Shown piece after piece: positions 35,751 to 46,300 of a stretch of DNA of 64,000 nucleotides. The position numbers were made by a program, and so were the translations under genes. The notes beneath the pieces were generated by a model. It searched no databases and had not been told where the DNA came from. It saw only the letters and a list, made by a program, of their open reading frames with translations. How positions within the stretch are numbered: position 1 is the first letter of the stretch; every line of letters starts with the position of its first letter. Source of the stretch: Phoenix dactylifera (taxonomy: Eukaryota > Streptophyta > Magnoliopsida > Arecales > Arecaceae); NCBI RefSeq assembly GCF_009389715.1, contig NC_052407.1:2647001-2711000 (forward strand). The letters are read 5' to 3'.

Positions 35751-37331
35751 TTAAACTACTGATGGGTTATTGGACGAGGGAATCTCCTTGTACTCTTCTT
35801 CCTCCATGGTGTTGTACTCTTCTTCCTCCATGGTGTCGCATATGCTCCTCCCTCTGGTCTCCGGCAAGCAAGCAGCAAACAGCCCGCAACAGCCTATCAC
35901 CAGCCCAAACACTCCGAACGATAAGAAACTATTCCTCCTTCCTTCTACCACCAAGATGGGAGCAAAAACTCCACCGAGCACAAGAGCCTGCCTCACCAGT
36001 GAGATTGCCGAGTTCCTGACACACGTCGGAAATAACTCAATGCTATAAATCAGAGCTACATTCAACGCAGTGCAGGCGCTGAAGAAGGACACAACCTCCA
36101 CTGCCAACTTTAACCCCTCAATCTTCAGGAAGACACACAAAATGCTACACACCCCACTCAAGGTTGTTAGTATGAGCGACGAGCTCCTCCTGTTGAAGTT
36201 CTCGATGCAAAAGAAGGTGATCAACGATGAGGGCAGTTCGGCTAATGCATTATATGTGACACTCAAGTAGATATTGGATGTCAAATTCCCTACATTCAGC
36301 GGCATCCCATAGTAGACCATCCCGAGGCCAAAGGCTACCGTCGTGATCGCCATTAACCTTCGAAAAGCCCATCTCTTCTCCCAAAGGATTTTCATGGCGG
36401 TGAAGATGCCCACGTTTCCGACATCTTCCGAGGTTACTAGAGTCGAGAAGCTAGAAGTGATCACATTACCATTCGACACCGCGATGCTCTTCAATATATG
36501 GATGGCCTCTTCTCTTCGCCCTCGTACTAGGAGCCATCTTGGAGATTCTTGGACTAGAAAATAAAGCAAAATGGAGTAGCAGAAAGAAGGAATCGAGGTC
36601 CACAGGTAGAGAGTCCTCCAGGATGATCCTCGATTAATGTAGGCTATAGCCGGCAAAGATAGGAAGCCAAGCCCAAAACAGACGAATCCGATGATGCTGA
36701 CACCATCTCGCCATTTTTTGTTGACGATCTCCGTCGATAACACGAGGGCGCAGGTGGCGACGGTGGCTCGTCCAAACCCGCAAATAAATCTCAAGGCTGA
36801 GTAGACCCATACGTTCGGCGAAATGACGGTCAGAGCTCCGGCGAGCGACATGGTGAGGCATGAGAAGAAGAGCATTTTCTTACGGCCGAGCAGCGAGTCG
36901 GCGAGTGTTGCAAGCAAGAGCCCTCCAACGAGGCAGCCAATGAAGTAGGCCGATGCCGGCAAGCCGGCGAGGGCCGAGCGAGAGCACTCGAGGTCCCACT
37001 CGGATACTATCGAGGTGTGCGTGGGGAGGTCCCATGCCCATGAGCCCTTGGGGAGACTGCAAGGGTTGCCCGTCGATGAGCACGATGGGTCATCGGCGCG
37101 GATGCAGTGCCAACTGGGCTCAGCGTCCGTGAAGACATTGATGAAGGTCTGCTGGGCGTCGAAAACCCATGCAAGGGAAGCGAATAATGCTTGGAAGAGC
37201 TGGTACGAGCTGGTGCCGCCGACGTAGTGCTCGACGGCGTCGTCGAATGACGGTGAAGCTGCCTTCTTTACTTTTGGATGCTGGGTTTCTGACGGGCCGT
37301 AAGAAAGGAGAAGTGGTGTGGAGTCGTCCAT
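35751..37331 (-). CDS. Organic cation/carnitine transporter (MFS family)
   Basis: Intronless 526-residue gene, start 37331, stop 35751. It is a plasma- or vacuolar-membrane carrier of the major facilitator superfamily, OCT branch, moving organic cations such as carnitine or polyamines; the substrate cannot be read from sequence. After a polar N-terminus comes the first helix (about residues 44-60), a loop with AEPSWHC and a Cys-rich stretch, then ADSLLGRKK (MFS loop 2-3 signature, about 144-152), RFICGFGRA, QESPRWLLVRGR (about 261-272), ELFPTCVRNSA (432-442) and LPETRGR (489-495). The pattern fits plant OCT4-like proteins, but the subgroup is uncertain. The C-terminus carries a tandem octapeptide, TMEEEEYN then TMEEEEYK, from a 24-bp duplication. 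A truncated paralogue lies at 29597-29849. Confidence 0.88.
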   Translation of the reverse strand: MDDSTPLLLSYGPSETQHPKVKKAASPSFDDAVEHYVGGTSSYQLFQALFASLAWVFDAQQTFINVFTDAEPSWHCIRADDPSCSSTGNPCSLPKGSWAWDLPTHTSIVSEWDLECSRSALAGLPASAYFIGCLVGGLLLATLADSLLGRKKMLFFSCLTMSLAGALTVISPNVWVYSALRFICGFGRATVATCALVLSTEIVNKKWRDGVSIIGFVCFGLGFLSLPAIAYINRGSSWRTLYLWTSIPSFCYSILLYFLVQESPRWLLVRGRREEAIHILKSIAVSNGNVITSSFSTLVTSEDVGNVGIFTAMKILWEKRWAFRRLMAITTVAFGLGMVYYGMPLNVGNLTSNIYLSVTYNALAELPSSLITFFCIENFNRRSSSLILTTLSGVCSILCVFLKIEGLKLAVEVVSFFSACTALNVALIYSIELFPTCVRNSAISLVRQALVLGGVFAPILVVEGRRNSFLSFGVFGLVIGCCGLFAACLPETRGRSICDTMEEEEYNTMEEEEYKEIPSSNNPSVV

Positions 37332-37383
37332 TGCTTTTGTTCAGGTTATTGTGGGAGTGAGAGGGGGGAGAAGGGTCGAGGCG

Positions 37384-37395
37384 TCTTTAAAAAGA
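37384..37395 (-). promoter_or_regulatory. TATA-like box of the transporter gene
   Basis: On the - strand the sequence CTCTTTTTAAAG lies about 55-60 bp before the start codon. It is only an approximate TATA match. Confidence 0.3.
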
Positions 37396-37699
37396 GGAGC
37401 AGCTTGATGTTATGTGGGGGGCCGAAGTTCCATTATTTTAGGCTGTTTGGTGAGGGACGTATCATGAACCAGAGCTGCGTCCTCTGAATGTAGTCAAATG
37501 AGTGAATTGGATTAGAATCTTCTTATCAGGAGTCGTAATATATTTATCACACAACGGCTGCCCATAGACAATGAATAAGGGCAAGTGGGCAAGCATCTGT
37601 TCTTGCGTTTAAGGTAAGTTTTTTCTTTTGTTAATTCTGAATTGATTTCGATTTTAAATGAAAATATAAATTAGATCATATTGTATCTCTGCTATTCTT

Positions 37700-37765
37700 T
37701 TTTTTTTTTCGAAAAAGAAACAATGCTGCTGTCTTTCCAAACCAGTGCACGCGAACATTGGAAAG
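37700..37765. repeat. Remnant of the defensin-like gene downstream flank
   Basis: The words gctgctgtctttccaaaccagtgcac match 40545-40566 in direct orientation and the complement of 54898-54920, the sequence downstream of both defensin-like genes. No gene is attached here. Confidence 0.5.
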
Positions 37766-37817
37766 ATTTACTTGAGGCATAGGAGCCTCGGTATGGATTG
37801 CGATGAGCAGACAAGTG

Positions 37818-38530
37818 GGTGGCATTGGATGTCTTTTTGTGGCTGGATGGCTGTGAAGAGGTGATGCGTCGCATGTGAACGGCTGTGGTCGCTATAGATG
37901 GTAGAGACAAAAACCAAGCTGTTATTTTTTTTTTAAAAAAAATATATAAAAATCTCTTCGAGTATGGACCATTTACATTTAGGTTTCAAAAATTTAGAAA
38001 GATTCAATCAGCCATCAACATTTAAAATTCATTACAATATGGTCTAACCATCTATCTCAATTACAAAATGTTATCGGATAAGGATCGTGTCATAATTAAA
38101 CTTTTGCAAACTTTTAAAATTGCCCTTCCTATCGACTCAGCAAAGAACTTTTATTTTGGCAGGAATTGAAAGAAAGATAAAAGAGGGTCATGCGGATAGA
38201 ATGCTTTGAGATTCATGCAAACGGATGAATAATAAATGATAGAGCGATTCAAGATTTGATAGGCAAATGGATGATAAAGAAATGGGCGTTTTAGATTTTT
38301 GCAGACAGACGAATGATGGAGGAGTGCTTTATTTTTTATTTCTTATTTTTTTCTTTCTTCTTTCTTTTCTTTATTTTTTGTCTTTTTTTTATTATTTCTC
38401 ATTTAGTTCATTTCTTTCTTCCCTCTTTATTCTTCTTGGACACGTTTCAGTATCCCCTTCAGTTCCAGTCTCGTCTTGTGGACGGCCTGGATACCTCCAT
38501 CCGTCGGAAATTGAAATCTTTATTGCATCC
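37818..38530 (+). repeat. Dispersed repeat X, copy 1
   Basis: Starts ggtggcattggatgtctttt and shares long blocks with 57901-58240, then with 49066-49270 (tttgcaaac...attgcccttcctatc, aggcaaatggatgataaaga), and ends ttgaaatctttattgcatc exactly as copy 2 does at 51165. No coding capacity was seen. An A/T and pyrimidine-rich core lies at 38330-38420. It is an unclassified element. Confidence 0.6.
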
Positions 38531-38756
38531 ACCTACTTTAAAGCCAATTAAAATTCTTGATGTGCAAGAATTTCTTTAGCTAAACCTGGGTGATGATGGT
38601 CAATGTCAATCCTACAGCCAGAATAGAAAACATATACAAATTACTATCTAATACGCATGCACCAAACTGCACGTTATAATACGGGTTATCTTTGCATCTT
38701 ATTGTACTCTAGTACCTAATATAATACGGGTTGTCAAACAAAATATACGTTAAAGA

Positions 38757-38937
38757 AGCGACCGGATGCCCCCCGCCAGGACATGCTCGGTGAAAACGTT
38801 ATCTGGTTTAACTGGCACTGAGGTGATGCTGGGGTGACGTACTTATATGTGGGGTGACCCACGGATCGGAAAGGGTATGAGTAAAGATTTCTACCCGCAT
38901 CGAACATTTCGTGGTAGAAGAAAAGATAAAAAAAAAC
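38757..38937 (+). mobile_element. 5'-truncated tRNA-derived SINE
   Basis: Shares accggatgccccccg, gatgctggggtgacgtact and acggatcgg blocks, plus an A-rich end, with the body of the SINE at 40575-41060, but lacks the tRNA-like head. Confidence 0.5.
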
Positions 38938-38950
38938 TTAGCTTTACTAG

Positions 38951-39082
38951 TGTGAGAACCCGTGCGGGCGTGTGTTTAGTCTCACATCGGTTATTCGCTT
39001 GGTAAATCTTGGGTACTTATACAGAATTAAGGAACCCAAATAATACCTTCCGGCTAGCCATTTTGGGTGAGGACCTAGGTTG
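38951..39082 (+). mobile_element. TRIM LTR, partial, first in the array
   Basis: Begins TGTGAGAACCCGTGCGGGCG and runs through cacatcggttattcgc to gaggacctaggttg, where the next LTR begins. It lacks the last bases of the complete LTR. Confidence 0.7.
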
Positions 39083-39521
39083 TGTGAGGATTCGCGCGGG
39101 CGTGTGTTTAGTCCCACATCGGTTATTCGCTGGGTAGATCTTGAGTACTTATACAGGATCAAGGAACTCAAACAATACCTTCCGGCTAGCCATTTTGGAT
39201 GAGGTCTTGGGTTGTTACAAATGATATCAGAGCGGACCCGGCCTATAACTTATGTGAACTAGGGGACACTGCAGCACATATCCATTGAGATTGACCACGG
39301 ACCGATCGTGGTGTTTGTGATTAGATTTGAATGGATTTGAACCCTTAGCCTGACGAGGACGTCAGGGCTTGAACGGGGGGAGTATGTTAAGACTCGTGCG
39401 GGCGTGTGTTTAGTTCTACATCGGTTATTCGCTGGGTAGATCTTGGATACTTATACAGGATCAAAGAACCCAAACAATACCTTCTGGCTAGCTATTTTGC
39501 GTGAGGTCTTGGGTTGTTACA
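39083..39521 (+). mobile_element. TRIM retroelement A
   Basis: LTRs at 39083-39219 and 39384-39521 with TG...CA ends flank a 164-bp interior. The interior starts two bases after the LTR with TGATATCAGAGC, one mismatch from the primer-binding site complementary to initiator tRNA-Met, and ends with the purine tract gaacggggggagta. There is no coding sequence. Size and layout are those of a terminal-repeat retrotransposon in miniature, mobilised in trans. Confidence 0.8.
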
Positions 39522-39523
39522 TA

Positions 39524-39961
39524 TGTGAGGACCCGTGCGAGCGTGTGTTTAGTCCCACATCGGTTATTCGCTGGATAGATCTTGGGTACTTATACATGAT
39601 CAAGGAACCTAAATAATACCTTACGGCTAGCCATTATAGGTGAGGTCCTGGGTTGTTACAAATGGTATCAGAGCGTACCCGGCCCATAACCTATGTGGAC
39701 TAGGGGACACTGTAGCACGGATCCATTGGGCTGACCACGGGCCAATCATGGTGTTTGTGATTAGATTTGAATAGATATGAACCTTTAGCCTGACGAGGAC
39801 GTCAGGGCTTGAACGGGGGGAGTATGTGAGAACCCGTACGGGCATGTGTTTAGTCCCACATCGGTTATTCGCTGGGTAGATCTTGGGTACTTATACATGA
39901 TCAAGGAACCCAAATAATACCTTATGACTAGCCATTTTGGGTGAGGTCCTGGGTTATTACA
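39524..39961 (+). mobile_element. TRIM retroelement B
   Basis: LTRs at 39524-39660 and 39825-39961 flank a 164-bp interior with an intact primer-binding site TGGTATCAGAGC (39663-39674) and the same purine tract. It follows element A after two bases, so the complete LTRs and two interiors form a head-to-tail array. Confidence 0.8.
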
Positions 39962-39971
39962 AACAGAATCT

Positions 39972-40380
39972 AATCTATTTTTTTTAGGGATCTAACTCTA
40001 TACCCTACCTTACACTTGCACCTTCTCTCCATTGGGATTGGATCAAGGATTGGTTGAGCCCAATATTTCCTAGTTTGTAACAATACAGGACCTCATCCAA
40101 AAAGTCTAGCCAGAAGTTATTTTTTTAGATTTCTTAGTCCAAAGCTAGCCGAAAGTTATTTTTTTGAATTTTTTAATATTTTATAAGTATCTAAATTTTT
40201 TTTGGCAAATAATCGATATACAGCTAAGCACATGACAGTATGTTTTCATAATCAAATCCTGTCCTCATCAAGTAGATGTGGCAGCATGGGCCTTGCTAGG
40301 CTGGCGTTTGACTCCGTGGTCTCACTCGTTGCAAATTACGTGCGGCTTAATAATCGATTTTTTTATGTAAGAACCAAGAT
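39972..40380 (+). pseudogene. Duplicated PPR-locus fragment
   Basis: The part from 39985 to about 40265 follows the sequence at 59497-60050 (ataccctaccttacacttgc, cacttgcaccttctctccat, tataagtatctaaatt, ataatcaaatcct). It then jumps at 40272-40355 to the inside of the PPR coding sequence (gtagatgtggcagcatgggc to cgtgcgg..taataat, equal to 61081-61189), with an internal deletion of about 24 bp. It is a deleted direct copy of the PPR locus and is not functional. Confidence 0.75.
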
Positions 40381-40574
40381 TGCGTTGATAGAATAGTTAG
40401 AGAATGTATAACTTAGAATGTTTCTTTTTTTTCTTGAAAAATATATATATCATAACTGTTTGATTGTATATCTTATAATGTTTCTTTTTTTATAAAAAAG
40501 AAAGAGTTCTTTTATTTATTTATTTTTTTAAAGAAAGAGTTCTTTTGTCTTTCCAATCCAGTGCACACGAAAAG

Positions 40575-41060
40575 ATATTTGCTGTGACACAGGGGTCCGC
40601 ATGATGACTAAATATGATACGAGTGCCACTGAGGTGGTAGCTCAGGAACTGGGCCTTTACCAAATATGATACGAGTGCCACTAAGGTGGTAGCTCAGTGA
40701 AACTGGGCCTTTACTTCCACCAGCGCGGTACCAGTTCGAAACGCGTGGACATCGATTAAATGCGGAACCGAATGCCCCTCGCTCGGATACGTGGGGTGGG
40801 AAGGTTTATTGGTCCGCTAGTAGCCTTGGTGGTGCCGGATGTGACGTACTCACGCGGAGATTCGGATCGGAGCCCAGAGGGGTAACTGAGCTGGACCATG
40901 GATGGAGAGGGCACGAGTAAAAACGGCCGGCGTGCCCAACACACGATCCGATTTGCTAGCATCGAATATTCTCCTGTCGGGATGGGGTCTGCCACATGGG
41001 AGTGGGCTTGTCCCATCCTCTTTCCTTCCCTTTTTTGCCTAAGAAAAAAAAAAAAAAGGA
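40575..41060 (+). mobile_element. tRNA-derived SINE with duplicated head and A-rich tail
   Basis: The block aatatgatacgagtgccact followed by gaggtggtagctcag and actgggcctttac occurs twice (about 40611 and 40664). ggtggtagctcag resembles a pol III A box and ccagttcgaaacg (40730-40742) a B box. The body is non-coding and the end is a long A-rich run (41041-41078). A truncated relative is at 38757. Confidence 0.6.
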
Positions 41061-41095
41061 AAAAAAGAAAAAAAGACAAATGATACGAGTGGGTA

Positions 41096-41946
41096 GGGTG
41101 GTTCTATATACACCCCCCCTATTGCTCACGACACCCCCCAAAAATTAAAAAAAAATTAAATACTCTCTACACCCCCCCATTTGCTAAGGACACCCCTAAA
41201 AAATTAAAAATTCCTAAATTACCCCCCACCCTTCCCACCCCCTCACCTAAATTGCTCTCTACACCCCCAAACCCCCCCCCCCACCCCGCTCTTCCCCTCC
41301 AAAACACCTCGCCAACGCCCAAAACCCTCCCGTTCCCCCTTCTCCCTCTCGTCGCCGGCATTCTCCCGATCTCCGACCACCTCGCCGGCTTCTCCCGGAA
41401 CCACCTCGCCGGCTTCTTCCGAAATTTTTTTTTGCACGGTTCGTGCTCCGTTCGGCACTGGATCGCCGAACAAAAGGCTTCTGTTCGGCTGAACAGTGCC
41501 GGACAGAAGCCTTCTGTTCGGCACTGTGCAGCCGAACAGATCTGTTCGGTTGAGGGTTGCCGAACAGAAGGCTTCTGTTCGGCACTGTTCAGCCGAACAG
41601 AAGCCTTTTGTTCGGCGATCCAGTGCCGAACGGAGCACGAACCGTGAAAAAAAAAAATTTCGGGAGAAGCCGGCGAGGTGGTTCCGGGAGAAGCCGGCAA
41701 GGTGGTCGGAGATCGGGAGAATGCCGGCGACGAGAGGGAGAAGGGGGAACGGGGGAGGAGGGGTTTAAGGGGGGTTTGAGGGGTGTTTTTTTTTTTCTTT
41801 TCAAAACGAAACGGAGGAGGAGGAGGGGGGTGTATGAGAAAATTTCAAGGGCAATATGGTAATTACACTAAAGGTTAGTTTGGGTATTTTCTTTTTGGTT
41901 TTTGGGGGTGTCCTGAGCAATAGGGGGGGTGTATATAGAACTACCC
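41096..41946. mobile_element. Foldback Mutator-like element, 851 bp
   Basis: The termini GGGTGGTTCTATATACACCC and, at the right, the complement GGGTAGTTCTATATACACCC continue as inverted repeats of about 50 bp. The element is flanked by the 9-bp duplication GAGTGGGTA (41087-41095 and 41947-41955), the length typical of Mutator-like transposition. The inner sequence is also self-complementary: the left arm (ctcgtcgccggcattctccc, gtgctccgttcggcactgga) reappears inverted in the right arm, so most of the element would fold into one hairpin centred near 41530. The centre holds repeated gttcggc/gccgaac palindromes. There is no transposase. Long frames in it are products of symmetric GC-rich sequence. 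Confidence 0.85.
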
Positions 41947-41955
41947 GAGTGGGTA

Positions 41956-42093
41956 GCTGTGGATGCTACTTGTGGCACGCTGGCTGGGAAGCGGTGATCG
42001 TACAAACTTATTATTAGGAAGCCAGCTCCAAATAATACATTTATTATCCGCTCAAATCAATAGGATATCTGGAGCAGTACAACTTCAAAAATA
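41956..42093 (-). other. 3' flank of defensin-like gene 1
   Basis: Read on the - strand, gtactgctccagatatccta and the following attatttggagctggcttc match the 3' flank of the second gene (54787-54852), so the duplication extends past the coding region. The foldback element inserted just beyond this flank. Confidence 0.6.
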
Positions 42094-42654
42094 TTATTTG
42101 CAGCATTCACAATGCGACAATATTTCATAAGTAATAATGCATTTACCCTCAGGGTATCCTTTATGCTTGCAACTTTTATCGCAGGGCTCGGTTACGCAGA
42201 AGTCCGGAAGATAATCTTTATTTATAACGCAGTCAGCATTCACCTTGTACAACCCCTCTTCCAGCATAAAAAAAAAAAAAAAAGCAACCAAACAACAATA
42301 TTAAAATTTGTAGGGAAAATATTAAATTATCATAGTTTTACAAGCTAATCATCCACTAATACTCAGAATACTTGATTCCTTGCCTAAAATAAGAGTTCCT
42401 ATTTTTTATGCCGGAAAAAAATTGCCGACAACAGTAGTTGATCAAATTTGCTATAGGCTTTCAGCTGACTATGAATGCAACAAACTCCAGTACTAGCATA
42501 AAACATGACAAACAATAAAATGAAAAGCTATAATTTCTCCCCAAGCCCTCTAATCTTATATATATGCACGCATATGAAAGTTTGCAAATATCGTACCAGA
42601 GACCAACACGAGCAGCAGCATGAAAGAAAAAATTGCTTTCTTCTTTCCGTCCAT
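42094..42654 (-). CDS. Defensin-like cysteine-rich secreted peptide, copy 1
   Basis: Two exons on the - strand, 42654-42597 and 42257-42094, joined by a phase-1 intron (donor TCTG/GTACGA, acceptor GGAAG/AGGGG); 73 residues. Exon 1 encodes a basic start and hydrophobic signal peptide (MDGKKKAIFSFMLLLVLVS). Exon 2 encodes the peptide with eight cysteines spaced C-x10-C-x4-C-x3-C-x9-C-x9-C-x-C-C. The CxxxC (CDKSC) and CxC (CEC) pairs define the CS-alpha-beta fold of plant defensin-like proteins. Such peptides act outside the cell in defence or signalling; the specific role cannot be inferred. The intron site after the signal peptide is typical of the family. The acceptor is AAG where its partner has CAG. 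All key residues are intact. Confidence 0.85.
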
Positions 42655-42695
42655 AGTGGTGTATGTATTGTAATCATCTGTAAGAACATTAAAAT

Positions 42696-42710
42696 GGATA
42701 TATATATAGA
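42696..42710 (-). promoter_or_regulatory. TATA box of defensin-like gene 1
   Basis: On the - strand TCTATATATATATCC lies about 45-55 bp before the start codon, the same distance as in copy 2. Confidence 0.55.
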
Positions 42711-43329
42711 TGTGGACCTTGTTAATATTAGGCAACTAATAATTTTTGTAACGTTCTTTATGAGAACAATTAGTTTTCTATATTTTTTATGATAATTAAC
42801 TTTCCATTAACGGATGATTTTGCTATTTTCTCGCACTTGCCTTCCATATTTTGTGGTGGAAAATCTCATGCAAGGATTTGTCGTTATGGGAAAAGAAGGA
42901 AGGCTGTTGAATTTTGACAGTCATGGCCTCTTCAGGCTGGGTCAATTCGTCTCAGCTAGGATGGGTCAATCGGGCCGAGTCTCGTAAAAAAATTGGGGCA
43001 AGCATATGATGGAAATATAGATCACCTCAAAAGAACTCAAATAAATTATAAGTAATTTAATTTTATTGAAACAACTAGTTCCGATGCGTACCTCTTCGAC
43101 GTCGTTTTCTTTTAATCCACAATAAAATAAATAGTACCTGTAGTCAGTCTGAGGCGTGTAATCACTATCTTTGAAAGAGATTCGCCTTCTTATATGTACC
43201 GGATTCCGGCGATCCCTTTCCAAGATACAATAGACCGTCGATTTTGTAGACATGCACAGTGCTACAAAATCTCTAGCCACTCAGTCAGCTTGTTTGTCCT
43301 ATTGAACCTACATCTTGGGATCTCCAGTC
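42711..43329. other. Region between defensin-like gene 1 and copia remnant
   Basis: AT-rich; probably includes the decayed 3' end of the copia element on the - strand. The LTR could not be delimited, and it does not obviously match the LTR at 51873. Confidence 0.35.
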
Positions 43330-46300
43330 AGATAGGTTGGGTTGCCGCCGATGGTGACTCAAAAATAAGCCTTAAACCCATCCCCTCAAATCATATTGAA
43401 CTTGTCCTCTCGACAAGCCCTTGGTCAGATGATTTACCAAGTTCTCCACTGATTTAATATAACTTAAAGTTATAACTCCAATATAGGTGAGCTTCCTTAA
43501 AAATTTATATCGAAGCTCAATGTGCCTAGACGACTTTGAGTTGTGATTTTTATTTTTTTACTTTTGCTATAGTCGCCTGATTATCACAGTTAATTAGAAT
43601 AGCGGGAATAGGCTTATCCATCATGGGAATATTTGATATTAGACCCCTAAGCCAATCTGCTTCTCCACCAGCTAACTCTAAGGCTACCATTTCAACCTTC
43701 ATGGTGGATCTAGTAATCAAGGTCTGCTTGGAGGATTTCCAAGCGACTGCACCACCACCTAGTGTAAAAACAAATCCAATAGTGGCCTTAATGTCTTCAG
43801 AATCTGAGATCCAGTTAGGATCACTATACCCTTATAGTACAGTGAAAAAACCAGAATAATATATTTCGTAGTTGATAGTACCCTTCAAATATTTAAGAAG
43901 CCTTTCTATTGCATCCCAATGTGTTTTATCAGGGTTACTGGTGCATCTACTCAGTCTTCCTATAGCATAGGAGATATATGGTCTTGTACAGTTAGATAAA
44001 TACATAAGACTTCCAATTAATTGAGAATACTTTAATTGAAAAATACTGTTCCCACCATTTTTCTTTAATTTTATGCTAGGATCATGTGAGGTGCTAACTG
44101 GCTTGCAATTTTCATACCCAAATTTCTTTAACACCTTTTCAACATAGTGAGATTGACTCAGACAATCTCATTTTGTGTCCTTATAATTCTGATTCCTAAG
44201 ATTACTTTAGCTAACCCTAGATCTTTCATCTCAAAATTATCACTTAAGTATTTCTTCACTTCTAAAATTATGACATGTTTACTACCAAAAATTAAAATAT
44301 TATCTACATATAAACATAGGATAATAATAGACTTATCAAATATCTTTCAATATACACATTTATCGAAGTTACAAATATTAAAACCATATGATAAAATGAC
44401 ATGGTCAAACTTTTCATGCCATTATCTAGGAGCTTGTTTATATGATGCTGCCAATGCTATAAGCACTTGAATTGTAGTTATCCTAGTGACTGGGGAATAA
44501 GTGTCAAAATAGTCCATTCCTTCTTCTTGACTAAAATCTTTAGCAACTAATCTAGCTTTGTATTTTTCAATGGATCCATTATGATTTTGTTTTCTTTTAA
44601 AGACCCATTTGCATCCTAGTGGTCTAGAACCTGAAGGTAAGTCGGTTAACACCCATGTATTGTGTGAAAGGATTGATTCCATCTCACTTTTAATGGATTC
44701 CTCCTATAGAGGTGTTTTACTAGATTTCATCGCTTCAGCATATGTTAAAGGTTCATCTTCAACAAGGAATGTGCAATCATCATCTCCTAGGTTTTTCTCT
44801 ATATATCCTAGGTCTCTTGCTCCTTCTAAGTTCGACTTGGGGTTCTATTTCAGTGCTATCATTTTGTGATTTAGAGGATTCTCCTATTTCTAACTTTTTC
44901 TTTTCTTTCATAGGGAACACATTCTCAAAAAATACTGCATCATTTGGTTCTTTAATAGTGTTCAGTGTAATGTCAGGTACATCTGATCGTACTACCAAGA
45001 ATCAGTATGCGTTACTATTTTCCGCGTAACCTATGAAAGCTGCGTCGAAAGTCTTAGGAGACAATTTAGTCATCTTGCTAGAGTTAATTTTAACTTTTGC
45101 AAGGCAACCGCAAACTTTAAAATATTTTAGATTAGGTTTTCTACCCCACCATAAGTCATATGGTGTTTTCTAGTTATATTTAAATGGTATATGGTTAAGT
45201 ATTTTATATGCTGAAATTAGAGCTTCACCCCACAAATTGTTAGGAAGACCAGAACTAGTAAGCATTGAGTTAATCATATCAATAAGAGTTCTATTTTTTT
45301 TCGGCAACTCCATTTGATTGAGGAGAATAAGGGGCAGTAGTCTCATGTATAATCCCATGTTCTTCACAAAATTTTTCAAATTCTGTTGAACTATATTCTC
45401 CTCTTCTATCTGACCTGAGTCTTTTTATTGTTTTTTGGTTTTGATTTTCAACCTCTAATTTATAAAGTTTAAATTTTTCTAATGCTTCATCCTTAGTTTT
45501 TATTAAATATGCATAGCAGTATTTTGACATATCATCTATAAAGGTAATAAAGTATCTTTTCTCTCGTCTCATTAAAATACCCCTCATCTCGTAAATATCA
45601 CTATGTATTAAATCAAGTAGGTTGGAACTTTTACTTGTTGATTTAAATGGTTTTCTAGGTTGTTTAGCTTGAACACAAATTTGGCATTTTTTGTTCTTCT
45701 CTAAATTATATTTAGGAATTAAATCTAAACTCATCATTCTTTTGAGGGTATTGTTATTCATGTGTCCAAGTCTACTATGCCACATCTCTAAAGAGTCGAT
45801 ATGCATAACAAGTGGAGAAAAGACACTTTTATTCATATTGTTGCATGATAATACACTCAATTTAAATAACCCATCAGCAACATAACCCCTCCCTACAAAT
45901 GTCCCACTTTTGGTAATTACAACCTTATTTGACTCAAACACTAATTTAAGTCTAATTAACTCAAAAGGAAACCACTAATAAGATTTTTGCTAACATCTGG
46001 CACATGTTGCACGTTCTGGAGAGTAAGAAATTTTTCAGATGGGAACTTCAATTTTACTTCTCCTTCTCCAATCACTTGTGTAATACTAGAGTTGCCCATG
46101 GTCACAGTTCTCCTTTTAACCTTCTAGTAGAAAGAAAAATAGGACATATCAGAACAAATATGGACAGTAGCTCCTATATCAATCCATCATTCGGTTGGAT
46201 TGTAGGCCAGATTTAACTCAAATTTTGAGATTGCTAACCTGTCCTCGGTTCCAGTAGAGCCAAAACTAGTTATCATGTTTGCCTGAGGAGTCACTTTGTC

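Noticed and set aside
38951..39961. Regularly spaced repeats resembling a CRISPR-type array
   Set aside because: Repeats are about 137 bp with TG...CA ends and primer-binding sites; these are TRIM LTRs in a plant genome.
40595..40745. tRNA-like boxes suggesting a tRNA gene
   Set aside because: The cloverleaf is not complete, the head is duplicated, and the region continues into a SINE body with an A-rich tail.
41167..41862. Frames of 100-180 codons on both strands in the foldback element
   Set aside because: The sequence is self-complementary, so frames mirror each other; they lack transposase motifs.
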